Positions 19,674 to 30,335 of a DNA stretch of 64,000 nt are shown here, one piece after another. Made by a program: the position numbers and the translations under genes. Positions within the stretch are counted from its first letter, which is position 1. Each line of letters starts with the position of its first letter. The DNA comes from Melastoma dodecandrum. Its lineage: Eukaryota; Streptophyta; Magnoliopsida; Myrtales; Melastomataceae. The notes under the pieces are model-generated. The model saw only the letters and a program-made list of their open reading frames with translations. It was not told the DNA's origin and did not search any database. The stretch covers positions 1,426,001 to 1,490,000 of the forward strand of contig JARUPY010000387.1 of the NCBI GenBank assembly GCA_029817715.1, in the 5' to 3' direction.

Positions 19674-22652
19674 ATGGAAGGCCGAGACGATAGTTCGAGG
19701 TTCACATCATTTCCAACCATGACTTTGAGGAATATGTCGTCGTCGTCGTCAACATTCTTCTCTGCGAACCAATCGCCGTTTTTCTCCCCCAGTTCTCCGA
19801 CAGGCCGAATATCAAGCTCATTGCAATCAAATGTTTTGTCTAGCCATGTGAATCTACGTTGTCAAAGCATGGGGAACTTTGATCCCGGATCTCTAGAGAC
19901 GGATATCGGATTCCTTATGTCCGACACCTCACAACGGCCTGCTCCTCGTGGATCAGGAGAGTCCAGTAAAGTGGATCAAACATCTTCCACGACCAGCATA
20001 TCGAATAGCATTGGATCTGGCTTGACCTATCCGATGGGGAATGTTGACTCTGTTTACAGGGAGAAGCAGTCTAGGAACAGCAGATCCAACGGAGACTCAT
20101 TAGCTCTTAATTCTAGTTCGCTATCTTCCAACAGGGTTAGAAGCTGCGATATCTTTATAGGTCTGCACGGCCGCAAGCCGTCACTGATCAGATTTTCAAA
20201 CTGGCTCTGCGCAGAGCTAGAGTGTCAGGGAATTAGTTGCTTCATGTCCGATAGAGCTCGATGTAGGAATTCACACAGTCACGGCTTAGTGGAAAAGGCC
20301 ATGGACGTTTCTTCTTTCGGAGTTGTAATTTTGACCAGGAAGTCTTTCAAGAACCCTTACACCATTGAAGAGCTGCGGTTTTTCTCTAGCAAGAAGAATC
20401 TGCTCCCGATTTTCTTTGATTTGGGCCCGGATGATTGCCTCGTTAGGGACATCATTGAGAAAAGAGGAGAATTATGGGAGAAGCACGGAGGAGAGCTGTG
20501 GTTAGTTTATGGTGGCCTAGAGAAGGAATGGAGAGAAGCCGTCGATGCCATTTCTCGTGCGGATGAGCCGAAGCTTGAATCTCACGATGGTAACTGGAGA
20601 GATTGCATCCTGAGAGCCGTTAGCCTACTCGCGACAAAGCTAGGGAGGAGAAGTGTTGTTGAGCGTCTGGCGAAGTGGAGAGAAAAGGCAGAGGAGGAGG
20701 AGTTCCCTTTCCCTCGAAATGAAAGTTTTATAGGCAGGAAGAAGGAACTGTCTGAAATTGAGTTTATCCTCTTTGGAGACATTAGCGGGGACTCTGAAAG
20801 AGACTATTTCGAGATCAAGACGAGACCCAGGCGAAAAAATGTGACAATTGGGTGGAAGAAAGGGAACTCCTCTGATGATAGACGAAAGGTGCGATACCCG
20901 GACAGTGGCCACTTGAAGGGGAAAGAACCCGTCGCGTGGAATGAGTCAGAGAAGGAGATTGAGATGCATAGCGTGGACATGGATGATGAGAGGCAGCATC
21001 ACCACGGGAGGAAATCTGCGTCTAAGTCCACTAGGAGAAGAAGATCCTCGAAAATCTTGTATGGAAAGGGGATCGCCTGCATTTCTGGCGACTCGGGGGT
21101 CGGCAAAACAGAGCTCCTCTTGGAATTCACCTATAGATACCATCAGAGATACAAGATGGTTTTGTGGATTGGAGGAGATGGCAGGTATATCAGGCAGAAT
21201 TACCTGAACCTGTGGCCATACTTAGAAGTCGATGCCGGCCTTGAAAATTGTCCCGAGAAAACCAGGACGAAAAGCTTTGAAGAGCATGAGGATGCCGCTG
21301 TTTCGAGGATTCGCAAGGAACTGATGAGGAACATACCATACTTGATCGTAATTGACAATTTGGAAAACGAAAAAGATTGGTGGGACCACAAACTAGTGAT
21401 GGATCTACTTCCTAGATTTGGAGGGGAGACCCATGTGATAATCTCGACACGGCTTCATCGCGTGATGAATCTGGAACCTTTGAAGATTTCTTATTTATCA
21501 GGCGTCGAGGCTATGCAACTAATGCAGGGAAACGGCCGGGAGTATTCGCTCAGCGAAATCGATGCTCTAAGAGCTATCGAGGAAAAAGTTGGCCGCCTCA
21601 CCTTGGCCCTTGCTATTGTTGGTGCCATTTTGTCGGAGCTTCCGATAACCCCCAGCAGGCTGTTGGATACTATTAATAGGATGCCGCTGAGGGAATTAAC
21701 ATGGAATGGGAGGGAATGGAGTTCGATGAGGCGAAACAATTTTCTATTGCAGCTCCTCGAGGTTTGCTTCTCAATATTCGACCATGCTGATGGGCCGAGA
21801 AGCCTTGCCACGAGGATGGTTCTGGCAAGCGGTTGGTTTGCTCCAGCTGCAATTCCTGTTTCGCTGTTAGCCCTGGCAGCACATAATATACCCGAAAAGC
21901 ATCAAGGCACTCAACGTTTTGGGAAATATATGCGGTCGTTGATCTGTTGCTGTTCTATGTCCTACGTCAAAAGATCAGAGGCAGAGGCAACTTCAATGCT
22001 GTTAAGGTTCAACATTGCTAGGAGTAGTACCAAGGATGGCTGTATTTATATTAACGATCTGATTAAACTCTATGCTCGAAAGAGAGGAGTTATTGGGATA
22101 TCACATGCCATGGTTCAAGCCGTGATCGATCGTGGATCTGTGCACGATCACACGGAGCATTTGTGGGCAGCGTGTTTCTTGCTCTTCGGGTTTGGCACGG
22201 ACCCGGTGGTCGTGGAGCTCAAGCCATCAGAACTATGCTACATCATCAAGGAACTCGTTCTTCCTCTTGCAGTTAGGGCTTTTCTTGCGTACTCACGCTG
22301 TAGTACGGCACTGGAGCTGCTACGCTTGTGTACAGATGCTCTCGAAGGTGCAGATCAAGCATTGGTTACCCCAGTGAAGAAGTGGCATGATCAACGAAAC
22401 TGCTGGAAACCCATCCCCACGAGTGCTCAGCTAAATCCGTATCTCTGGCAGGAACTTGCTCTTTTGAGGGCTACCGTGTTAGAAACCCGAGCAAAACTAA
22501 TGTTGAAGGGAGGACAGTATGACATAGCTGATGACTTGATTAGGAAGGCACTTTACATCAGGACTTCCATAAGTGGCGAAGACCACCCGACCACGGTAGC
22601 CTCCCGTGAGGTATTGAGTAGAATCACGCGGTTATTGGCAAATGTACAATAA
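19674..22652 (+). CDS. XTNX-type TIR-NBS protein (single exon)
   Basis: A 992-residue uninterrupted ORF starting at ATG 19674. Residues 1-155 are a Ser-rich disordered leader. About 156-300 is a divergent TIR fold (RSCDIFIGLHG, SFGVVILTRKSFKNPYTIEE, LLPIFFDLGP). About 350-450 is a charged linker with a KSTRRRRSSK basic patch. The NBS follows with P-loop GDSGVGKT (472-479), Walker B-like YLIVIDNLE (556-564) and VIISTRLHR. The C-terminal part has helical repeats of TPR type ending ...DDLIRKALYIRTSISGEDHP. There are no LRRs. This order matches the conserved XTNX class (Arabidopsis At4g23440 and At5g56220 relatives), kept at low copy across angiosperms including monocots and distinct from expanding R genes. 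Biological role is poorly known; a signalling NTPase is the reasonable inference. Start chosen because it opens the full conserved leader. Confidence 0.9.
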   Translation: MEGRDDSSRFTSFPTMTLRNMSSSSSTFFSANQSPFFSPSSPTGRISSSLQSNVLSSHVNLRCQSMGNFDPGSLETDIGFLMSDTSQRPAPRGSGESSKVDQTSSTTSISNSIGSGLTYPMGNVDSVYREKQSRNSRSNGDSLALNSSSLSSNRVRSCDIFIGLHGRKPSLIRFSNWLCAELECQGISCFMSDRARCRNSHSHGLVEKAMDVSSFGVVILTRKSFKNPYTIEELRFFSSKKNLLPIFFDLGPDDCLVRDIIEKRGELWEKHGGELWLVYGGLEKEWREAVDAISRADEPKLESHDGNWRDCILRAVSLLATKLGRRSVVERLAKWREKAEEEEFPFPRNESFIGRKKELSEIEFILFGDISGDSERDYFEIKTRPRRKNVTIGWKKGNSSDDRRKVRYPDSGHLKGKEPVAWNESEKEIEMHSVDMDDERQHHHGRKSASKSTRRRRSSKILYGKGIACISGDSGVGKTELLLEFTYRYHQRYKMVLWIGGDGRYIRQNYLNLWPYLEVDAGLENCPEKTRTKSFEEHEDAAVSRIRKELMRNIPYLIVIDNLENEKDWWDHKLVMDLLPRFGGETHVIISTRLHRVMNLEPLKISYLSGVEAMQLMQGNGREYSLSEIDALRAIEEKVGRLTLALAIVGAILSELPITPSRLLDTINRMPLRELTWNGREWSSMRRNNFLLQLLEVCFSIFDHADGPRSLATRMVLASGWFAPAAIPVSLLALAAHNIPEKHQGTQRFGKYMRSLICCCSMSYVKRSEAEATSMLLRFNIARSSTKDGCIYINDLIKLYARKRGVIGISHAMVQAVIDRGSVHDHTEHLWAACFLLFGFGTDPVVVELKPSELCYIIKELVLPLAVRAFLAYSRCSTALELLRLCTDALEGADQALVTPVKKWHDQRNCWKPIPTSAQLNPYLWQELALLRATVLETRAKLMLKGGQYDIADDLIRKALYIRTSISGEDHPTTVASREVLSRITRLLANVQ

Positions 22653-24860
22653 AAAAGAGCATTTTCACCGGCAAACGAATGGAAGGTAGAAGTTCAATAT
22701 GTTTACTCTATAAGTGATTTGCTTTCAGCTTTCCCATCATGCTTCAAACCTGAAGATCTCTCCTCCTCTAATTTGCTCAGGGACCTGTGGTTTGTAAATA
22801 GTCGGACAGATGCACAGAGGAGTCGCCATCCCGGAGACATTTAGGAATATCGGGAAAGCTTCCGCCTGATACGCAAATTCTTTCGTTCGTTCTTAATCCT
22901 TTTGTCATCTCCTGTCTCCATTTAGCTTCAGCGAATGAATTTCAACACCTACACCAATTCGAACCTATTTGAGCTTGTTCCTTACTGAGACCAAATATTT
23001 GATGTTTGCTGCGAGAGACAGATCCTACATCTGAAATTCATCCATCTAGAATATAGAACTCTGTCTGGGGAACTTTATTCTTACGTAAATCGTTATTTAT
23101 CAGGTACATTGCTGCGGTTCACTGCCGGTACGCTGGTGATCGGCTATCTCGATCCTTGCTTATCATCTCTCCAGAGCGAATCCATCCGCGAAGAGATGCA
23201 ATCCTACGAGAGCTTTTTTTTCAAGAGTCGTACCTACCGTCTGCGAGATCTCTGCATGCAAGCTCCTGCCTTGAGCTAGATTTAGATTTAGCTGTGAGAA
23301 CAAACGTAAATACAACGGAACCTCATAACTCCTCCTGATCGAACTAAGAGATAACAATTCTTTTTAATTTTGCCGGTACAGCTTTTGTTTGTTTCGTTCA
23401 TTCATTGTGGGAGGATTCTGATACTGTCTCAACCATTTTTCGTGTCTTGTAATAAAAAAAATGATGCCTATTATATGTTAAAAATAACAACACCTACTTA
23501 CACCCATGGCTCTCTTTCACGAGAGCTCTAGAAGTTTCCTTCTAATCCACCGGATATTTCTTAGATTGCTTGGACAGGAAATTACCAAGCTTTTAGAAAA
23601 ATCTTGAGAACGAGGAGAATCTTCCTCCACAAGTTTGAGAGATGGCTCTCCTATAAATAGGGGCATCGGCTCCACATTTGTACCAGCAATTTAATAGGTA
23701 GTATTTAGTGAAATAGTTATTCTCTTCCCCTTTCATTCTCCGAAAGCCTCTTCTCTCTTCTATTTTAAATTTTCTTCATCTTTAGTCAATTAGTGAAGTG
23801 GTCATTCGAGTTATTAGTTGGGGTTCGAACACCACATTATATTCATTTGTTGTCTCTGAGAATAAAGAAAGCATACAAGAAGAAGGCGTCGGAGGGATGG
23901 CCAGGATCGAACTTCAGACAGACCTCTAGTTTACAAGACTGACACCCTACCACTGAGCCAGAAGTATAAATAATACTGTATTCGATATCATCATTTTATA
24001 ATATCTTTACCGTTCCATCCTCTTCTTGACTGCCCGGACGGAGTCCGTCGTCCACCCTCTACGAAGACATTAACGACGCGTTGAGTCCCTAAAGTACCTA
24101 TCTTCGGATGACGACGTAGGAGGGGGCCTTTAGAAAGAGAGAACAGACCTGGGACTTGAAATTATGATGCTGCACCGCGTGGAGTGAGTGATCTCCTTGC
24201 CTTGGAATCGGAAGCCTGCGCCTGTGGAAAGAAAATTGCTGAAGCAGTTGGAAACCTCTGGGACGCATCTGGAGTTCTCCATGATCAGTATCGATGTCCG
24301 TCTTATGACATGTCAAAAAATCCTGTATTCCCCGGACTTAGAATGATGCGGAGTCTTGTGTTTAGTCATCTGAGATGGTATCGTGCCCATATGCATGTAA
24401 ATTAGAAAAAAATAATACGTTTTGATCTCTAAGATCGGCCGGCTCATGTATTTACTAGAGGGGATGTTGCGAATATACTTTTTCGCTAATCTCGTTTGAG
24501 GAATATTTTTGTTTCGGGTTCAAAACTACGATAAGCAGTAATCGAAATACGCTAAGGAGAAGCCCCGTCATTGAATTAATACGTAACTGTGCTTCTAATA
24601 GTTTGAGAAATCGGAAAATGTTAAGTACGAGAGATCAACATCAGGAGGCGCAGCTGTTACTATTTGTTGGATGAGGAGTCCTATGTGCCTCGCTGTATGC
24701 TTTCTTTCCTTGTCCCTAAGTCTCGGGATTATTCGATGTTATCCATAAACTTTCGTGGTTTTTATTTGCTAAACTATTGTTTCGAAGAATATGAGGCCTT
24801 GAAGTGAACGTCTCGTGTCCTAACCACCATGTTCGGGTGGCTTTCTACACCATTTACTTC
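22653..24860. other. Intergenic: XTNX 3' region, LTR-like segment, no intact gene
   Basis: About 22653-23460 is 3' flank without ORFs of note. About 23480-23870 looks like an LTR or promoter remnant, with TATA-box sequence CCTATAAATAGGGGC at 23650 followed by a C/T-rich leader, but I cannot show matching ends. A tRNA-like segment follows (separate entry). From about 24600 the sequence is the LTP-unit upstream region: GAGATCAACATCAGG at 24627 recurs upstream of the other two LTP genes. Confidence 0.4.
23880..23962 (-). repeat. Degenerate tRNA-Thr-like sequence (possible SINE head or tRNA pseudogene)
   Basis: On the minus strand TGGCTCAGTGG fits a pol III A box and GTTCGATCC fits a B box, with a loop CTTGTAA that would give anticodon UGU (Thr) between them. 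The T-stem and acceptor stem do not pair, so it is not a functional tRNA. A SINE cannot be shown without a second copy. Confidence 0.35.
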
Positions 24861-24862
24861 CC

Positions 24863-24869
24863 TATAAAA
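24863..24869 (+). promoter_or_regulatory. TATA box of LTP copy 1
   Basis: CCCTATAAAAACGCCCACC lies about 105 bp before the ATG at 24969. The equivalent TATAAAA sits at the same relative place upstream of LTP copies 2 and 3. Confidence 0.7.
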
Positions 24870-24968
24870 ACGCCCACCAATTCACGACTAACTTCATACG
24901 ATATAATTCAGTTAGTGTCTAAAAGGGAAAGGGAGAAAGGAAGCCCCCGACTTTTGTGCGAGGAAACG

Positions 24969-25268
24969 ATGGCCAGCTCAGCTAACGCGACGAATGTGGC
25001 ATTCATTGTTGTAATCATAGCAATCTCTGCTTTAGGCAGCCATGCCATCTGCAATGTCCTCATTGAAGAGATCGAAACGTGCTTGCCGGCAGTCACGAGA
25101 GGGAGGCCTGCACCCCCGACGCGTAGGTGCTGCTCCGTTCTAAGGAGAGCTGACCTTCCTTGCCTTTGTGGGTACAAGACCAGTATATTTCTCCCGAGCT
25201 TCGTCGACATCAACCTTGCTATGGGACTTCCATCTAAGTGCGGGCTTCGACGTCCCGCTAATTGCTAA
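24969..25268 (+). CDS. DIR1-like non-specific lipid transfer protein, copy 1
   Basis: A 99-residue secreted protein. I chose ATG 24969 (GAGGAAACGATGGCC), not an upstream GTG, because all three paralogues share this start and it begins a clear signal peptide (MASSANATNVAFIVVIIAI... cleaved near SHA|IC). The mature part has the eight-cysteine pattern C...C...CC...CxC...C...C: ICN, ETCLPAV, RRCCSVL, LPCLCGY, SKC, ANC. ETCLPAV, ADLPCLCGYK and LPSKCGL match the DIR1 group of LTPs, which bind lipids in the apoplast and phloem; DIR1 itself carries systemic acquired resistance signals. No intron. This copy is the most diverged of the three (VLIEEIE, PAPPTRR). Confidence 0.85.
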   Translation: MASSANATNVAFIVVIIAISALGSHAICNVLIEEIETCLPAVTRGRPAPPTRRCCSVLRRADLPCLCGYKTSIFLPSFVDINLAMGLPSKCGLRRPANC

Positions 25269-25509
25269 AGGAGCTGAAGATACACCGACGCACGCCCGAT
25301 ACACAACCACGATCGTTAATGACAGCTAAAGTCACTATAATAAGTGCTTAAGAATAAGGAAGGGTTATCAAAATCCCCTTCTTGCTTCTTGTTTCTACTT
25401 AATTATTCTGCGGTTTGAGTTCCGATGACTACTTGTCTTGGTATTGTGATATAAATAATGAATCGTGATAATGTAATTGCAATAAATGACATCAGTATTT
25501 GATCCAGCC

Positions 25510-26024
25510 TGTTTGCATACGAAACACGTCGCGATATAACGGGGACTAAAGTGTTGATTGTAATATGGTCGCCAATTATACAAAACAAAAGATTGAAGTC
25601 AAGAATATCACTGACACAAGAAAAGAAAACTTAATGCCATCTTGCAATACTTAAAACGATTTCTAATAGTAAGGTTGACAATCAAGTAGCCATTCGGGTC
25701 ATAGAATGATTGTATGTGTCTTACAATTGACTAAAGACGACATATTTATAGACATTAACTAGATAACCATCGACCGAAGTCACATTAAAAACATATTAAT
25801 TATCCTAATGCTAACTATCGACTAACTATTGGGATGATTCCGTCGTCGAAAACTCCTTGGTCGATCCTCGTAATATCGATGAACTCCTGAGTCAGCATCG
25901 ACTTCACGCCTTGATGATCATCCTTGAAGCAGCATCGATGTTGAACACCGTCGACGCATCATCGATCTCGAGCACCTTCGAAGCTCAACTCGTAAAGCCC
26001 AAAATGACATTTAGCGTGTAAACA
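25510..26024 (-). repeat. 3' LTR of the second Tat element
   Basis: On the plus strand it runs from TGTTTGCATACGAAACACG to GTGTAAACA, giving TG...CA ends when read on either strand. The same terminal sequences bound the solo LTR at 35918-36417. It is adjacent to a polypurine tract on the minus strand, which fixes this as the 3' LTR. Length is 515 bp. Confidence 0.8.
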
Positions 26025-26042
26025 TTTTGCCCCCTCCCCTCG
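26025..26042 (-). other. Polypurine tract of the second Tat element
   Basis: The minus strand reads CGAGGGGAGGGGGCAAAA immediately before the LTR start TGTTTACAC. This is the expected plus-strand DNA primer position next to a 3' LTR. Confidence 0.75.
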
Positions 26043-26181
26043 ACGCGCCAGTTCGTCTTCTCCATCTTTATCTATAAAACCTTCGTCGTCTTCTCATTTG
26101 CCACATTTACTCTCTTCCTCTTTGTCATCCCGCCTGTTTCTCTCTCTTCTGCAAAGTAAACCTTTCCTGCCGCTTCCAGTC

Positions 26182-29100
26182 ATGGTCCCTCAAGCATTCT
26201 ACAATCGCACACTGCTGAACGGGTCCGGGTTTTACTTTAAAGGGTTCAAGAGCCATGTAACAGATTCCTTGGCCAAGAGAACCTTCGATTTCGCCGAAGA
26301 AGAAGCGAAAAATAATGGGCAAATCACGCTGGGTCCGTTTTTCAGAGGCGGTTCATTTAACCCTTCATCAGACAACAGTCAGATGTCCATCGATTACCTC
26401 ATCCCTGACCCTACAGTCATCCCAATCTGCAGAGATAGTTTCCTTGACCCAGGTAATTGGTGTCGATCTCCTGACTCCGACGATTCGACTCTGCACGGCT
26501 TTCCCCTTACAGGTGTAGATAGGTTCGCTGAATGGATAAATTTGTGGACTGATCTTCGATATAACAAGTGGGAAACAAGGGATTTACCACATGGTTAAAG
26601 CTTCGACAGAGCCAATGAGATGCAATCACCTTTTAGTCACAACACTTCTATCTTTATGGTGTGTATCGACCAATTGCTTCTATCTTCAAGAAGGACCCAT
26701 GACGATGACCATCCCCGACATAGCTTTCCTAACAGATTTCTATCCTTACGAAAAACCCGTTAGGTTAATAGAAGCTGACGACGATTTTAGATTTGAAAAG
26801 AAGCAACGCCTCGGGACGGTCATCGAAGTTCATCTATCAAAGGACCCAAAAGATTGGGGAGAGAAGGAAGAGTACCAATTCATGATCGAATGGCTCTCGA
26901 AGTATGTTTACCGCAATAGTAGCAAGCAATCGCTAAACCACATAATACCAGTGGCGAGCTTCTTGGTAAAAGCAACAGAACCAGTAGCAATGGCTCTGTT
27001 CGTTCTTAGCCTAGTCAATCGAGCCCACTTCGAAACAGTCGCAGTTGATCCAAAGAACCCAGGAGGATTTCCTTCGAGAAGAGCGGCCCTTGTGGATCAC
27101 TGCAGCATGGGCAAACTTGTACTTCCCTCATCTGCATAACTTCAAGCTGTCCACGAGTAGCGACTCTTCCGCCTTCTACGGATTAAAAATTATTCGCTTC
27201 TTTAGCTATGAGAATTGGGAGAGGGATACTGCCCCAAGATGTCTTCATGGACTCCTGCATACCGACAAGCCCTGTTGGCGACCTTTTCCTCAGAATGACA
27301 AGGTGTACGAGCTTCGACGCTCCCTGCAGATGCACCACTTTTGGGATCATGCGCTAACTCCTGGAGACTTGGTTGCTAGCGACACCATAGACTTTTTCGT
27401 CGAAGTTTACAATCCCGATTTCGTGGCACGACAACTGGGGGGTTTGCTCAGAGTTGCCCGTTCCCCTTCATCGATTCTTTCAACACGAACTTAGAGGATC
27501 ATGTCAGCATCAACCTTGGTTATGCTAGCAGGGTATGCTTAGTTATAATGAAATAATTTATTTTTTAACTAGCCATAACATTCCCTTATTCATGTAGTTA
27601 TTTTCTGCCCTAGATCGAGCGATTTTGCTTATTGCCTTCCCTGACACCTTAGAAGGATGAAATCCGACACGGGCATTCGATTGATGTTGGAAAGGGCCTT
27701 CAACAAAATTATGTTGAAGGCTTCATTCCCAAAGAAGGCCAATGAAGCGATGCTGCAATCGGAAAACTTCCACAAACTTCTCACTGCCAAGCAAGAGAAA
27801 TCACTGAGGCCAGGTACTAATGCTGAATTTTTATCATAACATTTACCGTCGATCTTGACATATTAATGTCTGCAGGAGCATTGGACGTTGCAGCAGTGCC
27901 GGTTCCCACGGAAAAGGGAAGAGTCAAAAGGAAAATGACGGTAGCCATGATCGTGTTGAAGAAGCCTATCACTCGGGCAACTTCGACGAATAGAGGTGAA
28001 TCTTCTGATGAATTTGTAGAAGATGATAGCACGGACCTTCGTAGGAGACCCAGAAAGGTAGGCTTACTCCGATCCCAGAAGAAAGTACAGGAAATGAGGT
28101 CGATCCTCCAGCTGTCACTGAGGAAAAGGCTCCTCCAACATCGAAGGAGAAAGCCCAGGCTTCTGATGCGGTAGTCTTAAAATAAGCTTCAGATGTAACA
28201 TATCAAATTCTAACCATGTGTAAATGCACAGGTTGAATACGACGACCTGTTTACACCCCCATCTCCTCGAGCAGAGGACCTTCCTCACAACTTCACAGCG
28301 TCGAAGTTGTGATCGAAGTACAAATTAATCCTCCAACGGTAAACATCTCTGAGGAAGGTTTGACGGAGGAAAATAATGAGGCCGTCGAAACAGCCGTCTT
28401 GCGAGGAGGAGACTATGTTTCACGAGAAGGTATCAAGCAAATTAAATATTGCTTAACTTCTTACGTACTCAGGTCGCTACCTGTGACCCAACCATCGAGG
28501 ATCCTTTCCCGAGTAAACTAATGAAGTCACGACCTTCCCACATGACGGTAATCAAGTTGACTCGTATCCTGAAATACCTTCACAGGTCGATGTTCCAACC
28601 CCAACAGATGTGACCCTTCCAGTTAACGTCAGTGGAGAGTGCCATACACCGGAGGCGTCTAAAGGACTGGATGACGCTGGATTTGCTGAAATGCTTGACG
28701 TACTTCGGGTAATAACTTCTATCATAAAATTTACTTTAAGATTATAAACTAACACATATTTTTATTTTGATAAGAAAAACATTGAGCTATCACCACCGAA
28801 GATCTCGACAAGGCTTAACCAGATAGCTTCTTCAAGCAACTGGCTTAAATGGGGATTGATTCGTGTGACCCGATATCACTTGCTCAAAGGTTGCTAGATG
28901 TGCTTCGACGCGAAGAACCATCATCATCCAACTTCGATGAAATGTTTGATCAATAGAAGCCATAGAGAGGCATGCCAAGGCTCCCATCAACTTACTCAGC
29001 ATTTACCAATGGTTGAACTAGAATCTCAAATGGTTGAACTGACGTCGAATTTTGGATAAATACAAGGCCGAGTTCGTTGTTCGAGAAAGAGAATTGTTCG

Positions 29101-29250
29101 AGGCTGAACTGGAGGTCGAAGCAAGCCTATACCAGTATATGAAACAAGCAACCCGATCGCCTTCCAGAAAGACGTGAACGACCTTACTATTAAGAACATC
29201 GTTCGCACTTATCTTACTGACTTGCTAGCGGGGTACCTGTATACCCAAGG
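26182..29250 (+). pseudogene. PMD-type gene antisense to the second Tat element's pol
   Basis: Starts about 160 bp outside the 3' LTR, with a TATA-like CTATAAAACC at 26071. ATG 26182 opens MVPQAFYNRTLLNG; the frame shifts near 26595 and again near 27090. PMD-type signals are EYQFMIEWLSKYVY, SFLVKATEPVAMALFVLSLV, PLWITAAWANLYFP (about 26870-27140), then YELRRSLQMHHFWDH and VEVYNPDFVARQLG (about 27305-27440). Downstream, intron-like joins on the plus strand include about 27533-27652 (GTATGC...CCTTAG) and 27814-27875 (GTACTA...TGCAG). A Glu-rich coiled-coil-like stretch lies near 29060-29140. It is strongly diverged from the PMD gene at 2802-5513, so the two are not recent copies. The frame breaks argue it is dead or nearly so. 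Confidence 0.6.
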
Positions 29251-30335
29251 ATCGTGATTCCGTCGATGATGTTCCATCGACGTTAAAAACTTATCTCTTT
29301 TGTTTCTTCCTTTATTTTTATGGAATGAATCAATCGTGGCCTCATCAAATCTGCATCATCGATTCTCTTCATGCGAAATCTTTAAGAAAAAATTTCTGAT
29401 CGACGAGTACATAAGATATTTTTTTTGGTGTAAGTACATAAGATATTTCAAGCGTTGTCAGTTGGAAAATCTAATTTAATGAGGCTGTTACGATTCTCAA
29501 GGATCTGTTAAGATCTTCCGGAGACTGTTGAGATTTTTTGTAGTCGATGCAGTGCTATACAACTGCCTATAAATACCAAGGGGTTGGACGGTCATTAGTT
29601 CACCATTCATTTGCCAACACTCAGCCATAATGTCCCGCCGAAAGGCTGTCTTTCCAAACCCATCTTCTTACTCCATAGAGCCTAGTTTCACAATCTTAGA
29701 CCTTATGAAAGCCTAGGATCATAACATTAGGTGGGGATAGGCTTCTATTGTCCAGCGCCATGGTTGAAATACCAGTTTCAGCAAAGGCGAACAAATGTTC
29801 ACCCAAGATGACAAACGTCGTGTTGTGGTGCTGGACAACAGTGCCGTTTAGGTCTTCTCTGATTGTCAACACTAGAGTTGCTTGCTATGAAGGCTGTAAC
29901 ACTAGTAGACTTTCGAGGTACTTCGGGAGCAAACGAAGTAGGAAAAATTCCTAGAAAGCGAATGTTGTGCGAGCCCTCATGAAGAAGAACAGCAAAGAAA
30001 ATGACTGGAGCTTCACAACGGTCACGCCAGTGGCTATGATAATCGACTTTCCTATCCACAACAGTTGCTGCGACAATTGAAGATCGAAAGTGCTTAGTTT
30101 TAACGGAATGATTGTATTTTCTTCATAATGATCCACTTGTAATTTTATTATTACTTAATGAATCGATTCTATTTACCTACCGACTAAGTTTCCCCTGTAA
30201 CATCGATTATCCCAATTAATTGTAACCACAACTCAGGACATCGAGATCGAATTTCTTTAGAATGTAAATCCCACAATGTTGGTCAATGAAGATTCAGATG
30301 TTTACCATTAACCTTTAAGGCATGTGGTTCACCAT
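29251..30335. other. Between antisense PMD gene and pol end: no recognised gene; a promoter-like site near 29567
   Basis: CCTATAAATACCAAGGGG near 29567 followed by ATG at 29631 (28 codons, then stop) looks like a second plus-strand transcription start, but no protein family is recognised in the ORFs that follow (for example 29748-29954). Confidence 0.35.

Noticed and set aside
23880..23962. Functional tRNA-Thr(UGU)
   Set aside because: A and B boxes are present but the T-stem and acceptor stem do not pair; kept only as tRNA-like repeat.
24804..24968. N-terminal extension of LTP copy 1 (and the similar extension at 36970-37140)
   Set aside because: Starts from GTG or runs through the TATA box and leader; the ATG shared by all copies opens a proper signal peptide.
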